Part shown: piece after piece, positions 45,253-56,299 of the stretch
How positions within the stretch are numbered: the first letter of the stretch is position 1
Layout: each line of letters begins with the position of its first letter
Assembly: GCA_030247855.1 (NCBI GenBank)
Contig: JAPDRN010000022.1
Span: forward strand, 186,001-250,000
Length of the DNA: 64,000 nucleotides
Direction of reading: 5' to 3'
Origin: Knufia peltigerae
Lineage: Eukaryota > Ascomycota > Eurotiomycetes > Chaetothyriales > Trichomeriaceae
Made by a program: the position numbers and the translations under genes
Notes under the pieces: model-generated
Databases searched by the model: none
What the model was told of the DNA's origin: nothing
What the model saw: the letters and a program-made list of their open reading frames with translations, nothing else

Positions 45253-46935
45253 ATGATCTCATCATACCTCAACCCCATTCCGTCTCTGCCCAAACCGCCG
45301 GGACCGCATAGAGTCGGAACGACAGAATTCGAAATTCCAGTATCAGAGATTTCCTCGTCATCATCAGTGCCCGATGAGAAAATTGTCACCATCAAATTCC
45401 GAATTTTCTACCCTACCACAGAATCAGCGACCTCGAAATCGTCGGTGCCGTGGCTGCCAAGCCCGCAACGAACCTGGCAACAAGCATACGCCAGCTTTCT
45501 AGGGGCCAACTCACGCGTCTCGTCCTTGGTCTCTTACTTGCCATTCACCATCAACTACACTACTCTTCCAGTGTTGGCCGATGCGCCGCTGTTGCCGAGG
45601 AACTCTTCCACACAATTCCCTCTGGCCATCTTTTCCCACGGCTTGGGTGGCAATTTCAACACTTACAGCTCGATATGTACGTCTCTGGCCAGCTTCGGCG
45701 TGGTTTGTGTCGCCCCAGAACATCGAGATGGGAGTGCGCCGACCTCTCTCATACGTTCTGCGGACGGTTCGACCACCGCGATTCCATACCAGAAGCTCGC
45801 TCATAGTCCCACGGCCGAAGTCTTGAATGCGCGCAATGCGCAACTCCGGATCCGTCTGTGGGAGCTTGAACTTCTCTTCAGCGCTGTGACTGGACTTCAC
45901 ATGGGCAAAGAGTATACCAACTACGCCAGCTCAAGCACCCACAGGCCTGAGGAGATGCCTTCTTTCGAGAAGAAGCTCAACCTCCAACCTGGGCAGGTGA
46001 GCTGGGTTGGCCACTCTTTTGGTGCCGCCACAATCGTCCAATTCATCAAATCGGTCTACTACCATGAATATCTACCTTCACTGAAGGACACACCGTACGA
46101 GAATGACATGGACTGGCGACCTCTGTACAAACCAGCCGCCAATCATGATCTCGTGCGGCAAGTCACACCAGCCTCGCCAATTGGACTGCTCGACTTATGG
46201 ACCATGCCTCTGCGCGGTGAACTGACCCAGTGGTTGTGGGAAAGACCACTTCCCTGTTATGACTGCGAAGCCGGTGTAGATGGTGACAAAATTCCACCAA
46301 ACGTTGTTGCAATTGTGACTGCCGAATTCTACAAGTACACCGATTTGCTGAACCGGATGAAGGCCGCCCTGTCGGCAAATCCAGTCGAGGCGATGCAATC
46401 GTTCGACTCACGATCGTCAGTAGTAGCAACATCCAACGCTTCCACGGATGAATCCACGGCGCCTTCAACACCCGACGAAGCTGCACTGGAATCCGACCTC
46501 GGCATCGAAGAAGCCGGGATCACCGCGTTCGATGTCGACGCACAATCGCCCGCCTCGAGCCGCACCTCAACTCCGAGCAATGATTCAATATCGGAACGAG
46601 ACTCGAGCGCGTCCAGTTCCATGACTTCATTCGCACCTCTGGTCGAGTCGGACGGCAATATCACACCAAAGATGTTCCTCATCCCCAACAGTGCGCACCT
46701 CTCGCAGTCCGATTTTGGTGTCCTGTTCCCCCGGTTGACGCGGTACTTGATGAAGGCCCAAGAGCCGGAGGAGACGCTGAATCTCAATGTCCGTGCCGTA
46801 CTGGCCGTCATGAGAGGCGCCGGTCTTGACATCGCCGCACATCGTCCGGGAGATGACACCGAAGCTGCAGTTGACACTATTCTGACGGATCGATGCACGG
46901 AGAAGAGATTCATTCCTATATCACTCAGTTCATGA
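45253..46935 (+). CDS. PAF-acetylhydrolase-like phospholipase (1-alkyl-2-acetylglycerophosphocholine esterase)
   Basis: Serine esterase predicted to hydrolyse short or oxidised sn-2 acyl groups of phospholipids. Single exon, 560 residues, starting at the ATG at 45253; codons upstream in frame have no ATG. Residues near 125 show FPLAIFSHGLGGNFNTYSS (oxyanion region) and then CVAPEHRDGSAPTS, both typical of the plasma/type II PAF-acetylhydrolase family. The nucleophile elbow is GHSFGAA with S255, and H482 in PNSAHLSQSDF is a plausible catalytic histidine. A Ser/Thr-rich insertion (about 385-460, TPDEAALESDLG … SSASSSMTSF) separates the core from the C-terminal histidine segment and looks disordered. 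No signal peptide, so probably cytosolic. Convergent with the MAPR-like gene. Confidence 0.9.
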   Translation: MISSYLNPIPSLPKPPGPHRVGTTEFEIPVSEISSSSSVPDEKIVTIKFRIFYPTTESATSKSSVPWLPSPQRTWQQAYASFLGANSRVSSLVSYLPFTINYTTLPVLADAPLLPRNSSTQFPLAIFSHGLGGNFNTYSSICTSLASFGVVCVAPEHRDGSAPTSLIRSADGSTTAIPYQKLAHSPTAEVLNARNAQLRIRLWELELLFSAVTGLHMGKEYTNYASSSTHRPEEMPSFEKKLNLQPGQVSWVGHSFGAATIVQFIKSVYYHEYLPSLKDTPYENDMDWRPLYKPAANHDLVRQVTPASPIGLLDLWTMPLRGELTQWLWERPLPCYDCEAGVDGDKIPPNVVAIVTAEFYKYTDLLNRMKAALSANPVEAMQSFDSRSSVVATSNASTDESTAPSTPDEAALESDLGIEEAGITAFDVDAQSPASSRTSTPSNDSISERDSSASSSMTSFAPLVESDGNITPKMFLIPNSAHLSQSDFGVLFPRLTRYLMKAQEPEETLNLNVRAVLAVMRGAGLDIAAHRPGDDTEAAVDTILTDRCTEKRFIPISLSS

Positions 46936-47354
46936 TTCGGGAATGTGTCGAAATGAAATACTGCTTCTTCCGGTCTGTTTACGACCATGACGAGTGTGTG
47001 ATGACAAGGTGATTAGCATTAGAGCGAGTGGCATTGGAGTTCTTTTGAGTTGGTCTCGATTTCAGCATTTGGGGGGTTTTGTTTCGGTCCGGCTTGTAAA
47101 TAAAGAAGCATTGGTCACAAGACAGCGTATAGCACGGCGCGAGCATGGCAAAGCACGGAATAGAATAGCATGGCGTAGTGTAGAAACTTGAATGATAAAG
47201 AGACAACGATAATAATTGTACAAAATCAGAATTTGAAACAACATGGTCCTTTGGCAGCATCAACCACTGTTGTCATCATGCCAAATCTGTTCTTTTCGGT
47301 CGACGGCACCTCGTGGCCCCGGTGTCGTGATGTGCTGCCATTCATGACGACGAT
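46936..47354. other. Convergent 3' spacer
   Basis: About 420 nt between two gene ends, AT-rich near 47190-47240. Nothing else seen. Confidence 0.6.
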
Positions 47355-48250
47355 CTACTGTCGGTCTCGTACCAATCTGAAAAGTTCCGACTTGACGGTC
47401 CCGACGACGTCGTACCGCTTCTGGAAGTACGCGTACCATTCATCCAGCACGGTCTTGTACTTGTATTCGAGGTCGAACCATTGCGGCACGCAGTCCTCGG
47501 GGTTCCTGCTGGACAGGGCCAGAGCGCGAGAGGGGTCTTTGCCAGCGTAGACTGTTCCAATGTCGTTATTAGCATTGGCAGGTAAGGTTTCAAGACAGAC
47601 AATGACGTAAATGGATCCTCCCCCCCAAATAAATGTCTGTGTTGGTAAGTGGTAGGGTGTCAGGGGTAACTTGGGCAGTGAACCACATACCGTGATACGC
47701 TCCGCCAGGACGATACGCCACGTTTCGTGACACGTCAAATACTGTTCCTTTGATGGCGACTAGAATGGGTTTGGAGTCGTCGTAGGTACCTGACCGTTGC
47801 CGACACACAAAGACCCGAATCAGTCAAGAGTCATTTCCTCCACCTGCCTCGACAGATGCAACGATATCATATCACCCGATCTGGTTCTGGCTCACCATCA
47901 TACTTGTTCAACTCTTCATATGTAAAAGAAACGACCTCCTCAACAGGAGAGGAGGTCAGTTGTACGGCGGTGTCGTCGTCGTTATTGTTGTTGTTGTTGT
48001 CGTCGGGGTTGAAGTGCTTGGGTGCATCATGATAATGATGACGGGGTGAGGTATGCATGAGCATCATATCTGTGGTTTCAGATGAGGTTTTCGTTTCAGT
48101 AGTGGAGGAAGTATCACATTGATCGAGTGAGGTTGCTGGACAAAGAGAGGAGAATCGTGTCTTGTAATAACATCTCACATACAAACCATCTACCCCCGGA
48201 TTCCAGATTACCTTGCTATCCGTTTTATATATCCAATTCTGGTAGAGCAT
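47355..48250 (-). CDS. dap1: Cytochrome b5-like haem-binding protein (MAPR/Dap1 family)
   Basis: Membrane-associated progesterone-receptor family; Dap1 proteins bind haem and support cytochrome P450 enzymes of sterol synthesis. Three exons, 48250-47896, 47789-47691 and 47551-47355, give 216 residues in phase. Joined, they read FTYEELNKYDG / TYDDSKPILVAIKGTVFDVS / GGAYH / VYAGKDPSRALALSS, the canonical MAPR core with the haem-contact region around VFDVSRNVAYRPGGAYHVYAG. LFRLVRDRQ ends the protein. The N-terminal about 100 residues are odd: no obvious membrane anchor, a His/Pro segment and an Asn/Asp run (DDNNNNNNDDD). An extra intron near 48165-48120 could give a shorter start (MVSTSLDQ…), so the N-terminus is uncertain while the core is well supported. 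Confidence 0.82.
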
Positions 48251-49893
48251 TTCTCCGTATAGTACAATACGTCTTTGTACTCAAATACTCCTCCAGTGAG
48301 GGCACCAAAAAGAACGCAACCTCCCCTCGCAGCTCGCATCTCGCAGTTTGCTACTGCAGCTCTCTCGGACCAAATCATATGTCCGACCCGGGTGGGCAGG
48401 ACAAGACATGGTTCGGTAACGCTCGCTCTTGAAGGAGGCTGTGTAGAAGAAATGCGCGAGGATACCCCAAAGTAAGCAAAAGTGTGTCCAAGTGTTCTTC
48501 CCTTCCGTCTGGGCGTGCGGTTTACGTGCGCATTGCGATTACGGCGTCGTCGAATTGCTCTTGTCTTGGGGGAACCCCCGTATCTGGATAACGTGTAGGT
48601 GGTGCGCGATATCCGCGTGCCGGCCACTGTGAACCGGATTAAATTCATTCGCTAAAGACAAAGCATTTATTCTTCTTCAGAGAATGGCGCAAGAGTTATC
48701 ACCGCTGCCTGGTACTCACATGGGCTGACCGGAATTTGCCAAGGTATTCGTACTCGTACTCGGATGGTTTAAAGTGCTCGTGAGTCCCACCCCCGATCAG
48801 GAAACAAGGTGATGCCGCCCTTGCTCACCCTCTTCCTCCCGGTTACAACGGATGGCGACTTCGATCTTATCATACTGTTCGAGACTTTTGATTCTAATCC
48901 TACCTCATAGATGGCGAAGGTACAGGTATGGAGTACTGTATTGATGGTCAGTGCCCAAAACTTCCCCTGGAATCTGGGGCACTACTCTGGACTGATCAAA
49001 GATCCGGGCTTTATTCACACCTCAAGCTTACCTACCTAGGTAGACCTGACTTGTCGATACTCAGAACTTACCTCAACTTCAAAAGTCTTTGTTGAGGCCA
49101 AGTATTTTACTCTTTCCTCATCAACCAACCATCATTCGAATGTTGACTACTGCCATAATAATCAAAGCTGGATCGCTCAAAAGAGCTTGCATATCTGATG
49201 GCAGTATGATCACAGTACACATGAGAGAGAGAGAGAGTGTGTGTGTGTCAGTATAGGTAGGATACAAAAGGACGGAATATCCAGCGAGGCGTTGATCAGC
49301 CGTGCCATCCGATCGCCCAAACCTCTTGCGGGATCTTCGCTGGTACTCCACAAGCACTACGGTACGAGGAAGGAGTACCAACTAAATTTTAGTTGTTTGC
49401 ACTCCGTCCTAACACAGAAAGAGGAATATTTGGAGAGATTTGCAGAATGTTCCAGCTGAAGAAAGATGCCGCGTACTCGTACGGGGTACGAGTACCTTGA
49501 GCCCCTTGTTCAACTCTAAATGAACCTTTGGTGGGTAGGTTATGATTGGCGATACACAACCTATATATAGGTAATTTAGAACGAGTGCTGTGGTTTCGTC
49601 CCCTTGCTAGCCAGTTTACTGTATTCTCCAGAGCTTTTCTGTAGGTGGGAATTCGCCAAAAGGAATGTCGATATAACTTTTTCCTCTGTGTCATGTTTTT
49701 TTGTTCGTCGTGTGATGACTTTACAAGTCTCGTACCGAATAGTATGTCCTTGGGCAGGAGTTTTCGATATTTGTGCAGATCCACCTCTTTTACCATCGCC
49801 TTGGTCATCCTTTGAGAGTCACCCCCTTACCTACTTTACTTGCCCATCCGACGGGTCTTGCCATTTGAACCCTCAGACAGGATAAATCTCATC
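48251..49893. other. Divergent intergenic region
   Basis: About 1.6 kb without recognisable genes. It contains TCGTACTCGTACTCG near 48750, CTACCTAGGTAG near 49032, a mixed (GA)n(GT)n run at about 49224-49248 and a perfect GTAC-rich inverted repeat at 49473-49495. Confidence 0.6.
49473..49495. repeat. Perfect 10-bp inverted repeat, GTAC-rich
   Basis: GTACTCGTAC, then a GGG loop, then GTACGAGTAC: arms match exactly. It could form a tight hairpin or cruciform. Confidence 0.9.
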
Positions 49894-50946
49894 ATGTCAT
49901 TAACAACTCCTGCTTTGACCTTGACACCCTCCTGGACCGCCACCGTATCTTCTTGTACCAAATCCGACGATTGGTGGGTGTGGAATTACGACGACGTCGA
50001 CGGTAACGACGCATGGGTGGTCATTGGAGGCCCGTCACAGGTCACCGATTGTTATCCTTCCGGCTACGGCGCCAGCGCGACGTATGCCGGTTCACAATGT
50101 CCTTCGGGATTTACCCAAGTGTCGGCCACGGTCCTTGACCCGGACGTCGTCTGTTGTCCGACGTTAGGAACATCTTACCCTTTGCTTTTGCAAGCATCAA
50201 AGAGGAACGCGTTTGTGAGCTGACTTTGTTTTTTGTGGTCGCAGAGTCAAGCCATTCTCCTACATTACAAGTACCGTGTACCGAGAAGAGACGTTTCGAT
50301 GCGGCTCAATGTTCACGGCCGACGTGACCTCATCACTCACCTCGACCGATTTTAGTCTGTCAACCCAAGTCGTGACCAAGACGACCATCGTGCCCGGACA
50401 ACACTTGTTTGCCTTGGCAATCATCTATACCACGCCGGTAAGTCCGCCATCACTGACCTGATCTTCTCCGGTGTCGTCGCTTACCTGTACCCCAAGACCT
50501 CATCTCCTACCACCGCCGCTTCAACCACCTCTTTAACCACCTCTTCAACCACCTCTTCAACCACCCCTTCAACCACCCCTTCAGCCACCCCTTCAATCAA
50601 CGGCGCGTCCGGTTCTTCTTCACTTGCCGCCGGAGCCGCAGCGGGTATCGGCGTCGGCGCAACCTTGATCGTCCTCCTATTGGCAGTGGGCGTCGTTGGC
50701 CTCGTATGGCGAAAGAGGAGAAGACAAAGGAGAATAGGAAGGTGGGCATCGTCGCTACCGCCGCCGCCCAGGGTCTCGGAAGACTTGCACCCGCACGCCG
50801 AACCACTATACTCATTCGGACGAGGCTCGCAGCTCAAAGAAGGCGTGCCGAGGGAATTGGAACTCGCCGGACAGGGCAACCTCGTCAACGCACTATCCCA
50901 CGACCGACGCGTCAAAGGCCAGGAAAGCGCCGAACTTCAAGGGTGA
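49894..50946 (+). CDS. Single-pass membrane protein with Ser/Thr-rich stalk (possible cell-surface sensor)
   Basis: Built from exons 49894-50162, 50245-50437 and 50497-50946, in phase, 303 residues. The N-terminal domain is Trp/Tyr/Cys-rich (SSCTKSDDWWVWNYDD, CYPSGYGASATYAGSQCPSG, VVCCPT), a pattern common in fungal surface proteins of unknown function. A stalk of TTSS/TTPS repeats (about 158-186) leads to one transmembrane helix at about 205-225 (ATLIVLLLAVGVVGLVW), then a strongly basic stop-transfer (RKRRRQRR) and a cytoplasmic tail of about 75 residues. The layout resembles Mid2/Wsc-type wall-stress sensors, but the ectodomain is not a WSC domain. No clear signal peptide precedes the ectodomain, which is odd. 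Intron 1 has a weak GTTAGG donor and the third exon uses an AAG acceptor. Confidence 0.75.
50518..50593 (+). repeat. In-frame 12-nt tandem repeats encoding the Ser/Thr stalk
   Basis: Imperfect ACCACCTCTTCA / ACCACCCCTTCA units, about six copies, encode TTSS/TTPS. Such coding minisatellites are typical of variable-length stalks in fungal wall proteins. Confidence 0.85.
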
Positions 50947-51882
50947 ATCGAGCACCTGGGGAACGACACATCGATAGCCCGTATCAATATCGTTTTGTGT
51001 CTCTGCGCCCAGATGGTGATAAGATAGGTAGCCGAGGAGAATACACACAGAGATGGCTTCAGCGTAATTAGTCGTAGCAGTGAGTAGTGAGGTCGTCTCA
51101 AAAGCGGCATCGCGGTGAATATGGATCAGTTCGACCGTTGCATGCGCTGCCAAGGAACAGTGTTACGCATGCAACCATCAACTTAGGGCGTCCTGGCATC
51201 CCTAAAACGGGATTGTGCTGCGAGGGAGGCTTGGACAATATCATTAGCATGGGCTTCTTATTTCACATCAACCGACGCGGGTGAAGTTCGTGTCATGCCA
51301 AGTCATGTGCCCACCGCGAACATATGCGCAACGGCAAGCCTCAGACATTAACGGGCATTATTACCGTGCATAAATTCCGAAATGATGTCGTGGTCGACAT
51401 CTGGCTGGTGCGGTGGGGGTTTGGCAGCCTTGTCCTCCGGTGGGATTAGTTAGTACTATGCAGGGTGTCGGTCTTACAAGGTCTTGGACAGTTTAAAATC
51501 CGTCGGTAAGTCCAGCCTTGCATGAGACTGGAGATGAGCACGACGAAGAGAATCCTTTACCCTGCATAGAGAAACTGGACAATCACCAATCAAGGCCATG
51601 TGAGTTCATGATGCATGGCATCGACTGGGTTCTGCAGAGTGGTCTTTCGGTAAAACTCGTCACTGTCAACATCACTTGAGCGCATTGACTCGAATCACTA
51701 ACGCTCATTGCAACCCAACGCTGGCCAAACATTCAGGTATAAAAATGAAACGAAAGATGCTGGACTGACCAAGGGGATCGAAATTGCAATGCCTTCCTTA
51801 CTGTCTTGACCCCTGACCCATAAGATCATTTCGCCATCGCCATCAATACTCAAGTCTCATTCTGATATCCGATACTTTTCGC
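50947..51882. other. Intergenic spacer upstream of the aldo/keto reductase gene
   Basis: About 940 nt; no coding signal or distinct repeat visible. Confidence 0.6.
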
Positions 51883-53053
51883 ATGGCTCCTCCGAACCAG
51901 TTGCCCACCCGTCAACTGGGCAAAGATGGTCCTCAGGTACCTGCTCCCGGGTTGGGGTTGATGGGCCTCAGCGCAGGCTATGGCCAAGCTCCGTAAGTTC
52001 GACAAACAAGCCCCGGAAACGTCTTCGGTAAACAGCTAACCACGTCCCCAGTCCAGATGAGGAACGATACAGAGTTCTTGATCGAGCCTGGGAATTGGGT
52101 GCAACGTTCTGGGATACTGCAGCTGGTTACGGAGACAATGAGGTCTTCCTTGGTAGATGGTTTGCGATGCATCCAGAACGCCGCCAGGATATCTTCCTCG
52201 CCACCAAGTTCGGCCTAGGCTGGAAAGTAGAGGAAGAAGGGAAAATCAGTCTGTTCGTGGACAGTTCACCCGAAAATTGTAAAGCCGCATGCGATCAGAG
52301 CCTGCAAAGGTTGGGAATCGGTTGTATCGACCTTTTTTACGTCCATCGGTTCGATAAGGTGACGCCGGTTGAGAAGACGATGGAAGCGCTGATGGAGTTG
52401 AAGAGGTAAGTTCGATGAGCAGGAATACATGATTGGCATAATGCTTACAGAGTGGCGTGTACCGAAGAGAGGGCAAAATCAAACGTATCGGATTTTCAGA
52501 GTGTTCGTCGGACACTCTTCAACGCGGACATGCTCTGCACCCGGTATCTGCTGTCCAGATCGAATATAATCCGTGGTCACTGGACATTGAGGGAGATAGT
52601 GGTACCAATCTTCTGCGTACTTGTCGAGAACTTGGCGTGGCGATCGTCACGTACTCACCCTTGGGTCGAGGGTTTTTGACTGGCAAATTGAGATCCGTGG
52701 ATGATTTGGACGAAAAGGATGGCCGTCGTCACCTCCCACGATTCAAAGCCGAGAATTTCTCGAAGAACCTGGATCTGGTCAAGATTATCGAGGATTTGGC
52801 TCTTGAAAAAGGATGTACGACCACTGAGCTTGTCCTTGCCTGGATCATGGCTCAAGGACCAGACTTCATTCCGATCCCAGGTACCAAGACGGTCAGGTAC
52901 TTGGAGCAGAATGTACAGGCTGGTGCGATTGTCATTTCCTCTGAGGAAAACAAGCATATCAGAGAAGCCATCAACGACATGGGAGGTCCAAGCGGCGAGA
53001 GGAGTACCGATACAAGCGCATATTATGCAGACACTCCGCCTTTGGGATTGTAG
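51883..53053 (+). CDS. Aldo/keto reductase
   Basis: NADPH-dependent reductase of carbonyl compounds; the substrate cannot be told from sequence. Exons 51883-51992, 52052-52405 and 52453-53053 give 354 residues in phase; the last acceptor is the second AG of TTACAGAG, which restores KSGVYRREGKIKRIGFSE. A TIM-barrel AKR with the full tetrad: D58 and Y63 (FWDTAAGYGDNE), K89 (FLATKFG) and H135 (DLFYVHRFD). C-terminal cofactor-binding features are VQIEYNPWS, VTYSPLGRGFLTG and FIPIPGTKTVRYLEQNV. The sequence resembles the fungal/plant YakC-like AKR13 group. It stands 473 bp upstream of, and in the same orientation as, a Zn2Cys6 regulator, which could mean a small catabolic unit. Confidence 0.92.
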
Positions 53054-53526
53054 CTAGGCCCGCGAGTGGAAGCATCTGAATTGCATCACACTCCGAATGG
53101 AGAGGCGTCGAGACCAGGCATCACAATCTAGCCGTGTAGGTGAAGTCGATGATAAAGCTACGCCCATTCCGCTTGAAATGACGTACACATCGCAGAAAAG
53201 CGCGAGGAATAATCATGTCAGACAAAGAGATATTTTCTTGGCGCCACATTGCACGATATCGGAAGCCAGGCACCAACAGGCCCGCCCGTCGAAGTCAACA
53301 CCTCTTCTTAGACACTTTATCGGTATGCAATCGATACGCTCGATTCGCGTAACTCATATCTCTTGATCATTTTAGCCTGATGCTTGTTTCAACAAGCTTC
53401 CAAGCCATTTCTCACAGGCGACTTAGTCTCATTGTCCTCGTACCGGACTGCGGCATCTTCATCAACCCCGAAGGCCGAGCGTATGGAGACAGTTCGAGTT
53501 CGTGCCCACTCGCCTAGACTATACCA
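53054..53526. other. Spacer between the aldo/keto reductase and the Zn2Cys6 gene
   Basis: About 470 nt. A short ORF (53384-53596) overlaps the next gene's first exon in another frame and is not supported. Confidence 0.6.
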
Positions 53527-56299
53527 ATGGAGGGGCCTCGGTGCGAGTCAAAGAGGCCTCGAGGCCGACAGAGTTGTGATCTGTGCCGGAAGATGAAAGT
53601 GAGTTAGATGTCTCCAGATTCGAGTCAAGCATGGCGATAGCATCGAGGCCTGCATCTCTCCAAACCTCCCCGTCAATCGTTGAACTGCTGGTGCCCTTCC
53701 ATTCTCGCTAATGTGAATTGCGCCGGTGGTGAGGCAAAGGAGCTTGACCTATTCCACTCAGTGACTGCCCATCATGCTCGGCTCCAGCAATCCTTGAAAA
53801 TCTACTCACCATGCCTAGATACGTTGCGATCGTCAAAATGACCTACCATGCTCGAGCTGCAGAGCTCGTGGATTGGCATGTGTAGTCACAGCTGTGCCCA
53901 GGAGGACTAAAGAGAAGAGGTAGGAGCCGTGCTTGCCACCAGGTCACCTTGAACATTTCTAAGCTTCGAAAGGGCCCAATTCCTTCACTCTATCGAAGGT
54001 CGTATCGAGAGAATGGAGGCTCTTCTCCAGTCTGGTCTGGCAACCAAGGCAGGCTTGCCAATTGCCGATCAAGCGGCGGATCCTACGCCAGAAGCCACCA
54101 TTACAGCCCTTGAGAAAGATATGTCGAATCTGGTTCTCAATGATGCTGGGGAGCAAAAGTATATCGGTAAGTCGCCAACACTTTCTCACGTTGAGATAAG
54201 CCTTCTCATGCGTATCATGATCAGGGCCTTCGTCCGGGTTCAGCTTGTTCTCACCGCGGTCACTAGCTTGGGTAAGTTTAAGATAATTGAGGTGCTTTCA
54301 TGCGACTCAATTGCCATATTTATGTTATGGCTGACCAAGTTGCAGATGAGCCATAAGCTAGGTTCTCCACGAATGTTGAATCTATTCACACGTTTGCATC
54401 GACAAGGATTTATTTGGCCAACAGCCCGGTTCGAGGGGAAGTGGGATGGACAATTCAGGCGGTCCCCTTTACCATCAAAACAGGCTGCTGTGTACCTCGT
54501 GGATCGTATGTGTTGGTCTTTCTTCACACATACAACGCTCTGGCATTGACGCGAATTCAATAGGATTCTTCTCAACCTTCAACAAGAGCTATCCCCTTTT
54601 TCGCCGGGATACCTTTCAAGCCCTATTTGACCGCCAATATGCGGATGAAAGCGCCCGGGAAGGATCCTCTTTTGCTGCTCTGAATATCGTTCTTGCCATA
54701 GGGTGCTGCATTGCACCAGAATCACTCCGAGAGAATATTCAGAGGGTGGAGCCTTCGTGCACCGATAATCTGACGCAGATGTCCTGGAAACTCTTTCAGA
54801 ATGCGTATTCGATGTTTTTCAACATACTGTTCCTCCAATTCGATCTTCTATCCGTGCAAACATTGATCGCAATGGTAATGCCGCCCACATCTGTCGTATG
54901 TATCCTATACTGACTCTAGAAGGCCTTCTTTATGCAAGCCACGGTGAATCCTGAAGGTTCTTTCTTGTTAATCGGGACTGCGGCTCGTATTGCTACGTCT
55001 CTCGGTCTCCATAGGAAGCTGGAAGGGTTCGGCCTTGAGCAAGTGGAATTGGAACAGCGACAGCGAGTCTTTTGGGTGATGTATATCTTTGAAAAAGACC
55101 TCTGCGTCCGGACTGGCAGACCTTCTGCTATCGATGACTGTGACGTAGGCATCAGCATCCTGACCGAGCCTTGCGACGAGGAGATTGCTATCTCGGTCGG
55201 GACTCGCGAGCGAGTCACTTTCTACCCGTTTCAACACATGTGCGCCATTGCTGTAATCCAGAGCAAAGTTTATCGAGAGCTGTATGCTGTCCATTCACGA
55301 GTCGGCACGACCGCCGAGAGGCTCGAGTCAATAAGCAAACTTGACGCCGAGCTCCAACATTGGAAAGAGCAGATACCAGTAGATGCCAGACCCGAGCATC
55401 CTATTGTCTGCGAAAGGGACAGTCAATTCGCCATTGCTATTCTCCATTTTAACTACTACCACTGCTTGATAGCCATTCACCGTATTCATGCACAGCACGA
55501 GCTATGGGTTGCCCAACAGGCAGAAGTTGAAAGCACCGATAAGAACACCCCAGAGTCTTTTCTGTTCTCAGACCGGGAGGAGTCGAGGTCACAACAGCAA
55601 TCGTCGTATGAATTGTGTCTGGCGGCGGCAAGGTCCATTCTCTATCTCGCAGCGGCCTACCTCGATGGCAGTCATATGCAGCACAAACTCCTCTGGATTT
55701 CGACTTATTTTCCACTTTCGGCATTTCTGACTTTATTCACGAATATTCTCCAACGTCCGCTGAGTGAAAAGGCCGAATCTGACCTTGTCATCATGGTCAA
55801 CTCTTACGATCGTCTGAGACACATATTCACCAAGGAAGATGAAATGCTTTACCAATTCGTGGCGGCCCTTGTCGGCGAGACGGTGAGTTCGGCGGAGCAG
55901 TACATCCGGGATGCTCGTGCTCGGGAAGCGGCGAATGCAGTTCAGGCGACGATCGCCGAGCAGTCCGGAACGACATCGAACCCTTCGGACGGAGGTATTG
56001 ATCGAAGTCTAGATGATTTGAATTACCCGGCTCAACCTGGTCTCAGCGCGCCTGCATTTGACCCGGTTTATGATATGAATACCTTCAACCCGATGACAGA
56101 TCAGGGCAGCTTTATGGGTGGTACCTTTACGGGTCAAGGTGATCTCCCCAGCTCGTACGTGGCGGGATTCGACTCGGATGAGTTTTCGGCACCTTTTTTT
56201 GCAAACCTACCTCAATTCGAGTCGACGGGGATGGTGGGATTGGATACTCCATTTCCTTTCACAGAGTATGGAGGTTGGAGTTGGACTCCAGATCAATGA
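53527..56299 (+). CDS. Zn2Cys6 transcription factor with fungal-specific (MHR) domain
   Basis: Seven exons (53527-53598, 53819-53919, 53964-54166, 54225-54271, 54346-54505, 54564-54874, 54920-56299) give 757 residues with every junction in phase. A 220-nt intron splits the zinc cluster between RKMK and IRCD. The cluster is C17-x2-C20-x6-C27-x7-C35-x2-C38-x6-C45, followed by a linker (SIEGRIERMEALLQSGL) that probably forms the dimerisation coil. The middle homology region includes PSSGFSLFSPRSLAW, FFSTFNKSYPLFRRDTF, AALNIVLAIGC and LIGTAARIATSLGLHRKLEG, then QRVFWVMYIFEKDLCVRTGRP. The C-terminal about 110 residues are Asp/Gly/Phe-rich with aromatic residues among acids (FDSDEFSAPFFANLPQFES), a probable activation domain. 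Targets unknown; the upstream aldo/keto reductase is a candidate. Confidence 0.88.

Noticed and set aside
53384..53820. Apparent decay of the zinc cluster of the plus-strand Zn2Cys6 regulator (stop codons and missing cysteines after RKMK).
   Set aside because: A 220-nt intron ending at 53818 restores IRCDRQNDLPCSSCRARG in frame; all six cysteines and all later exons are intact.
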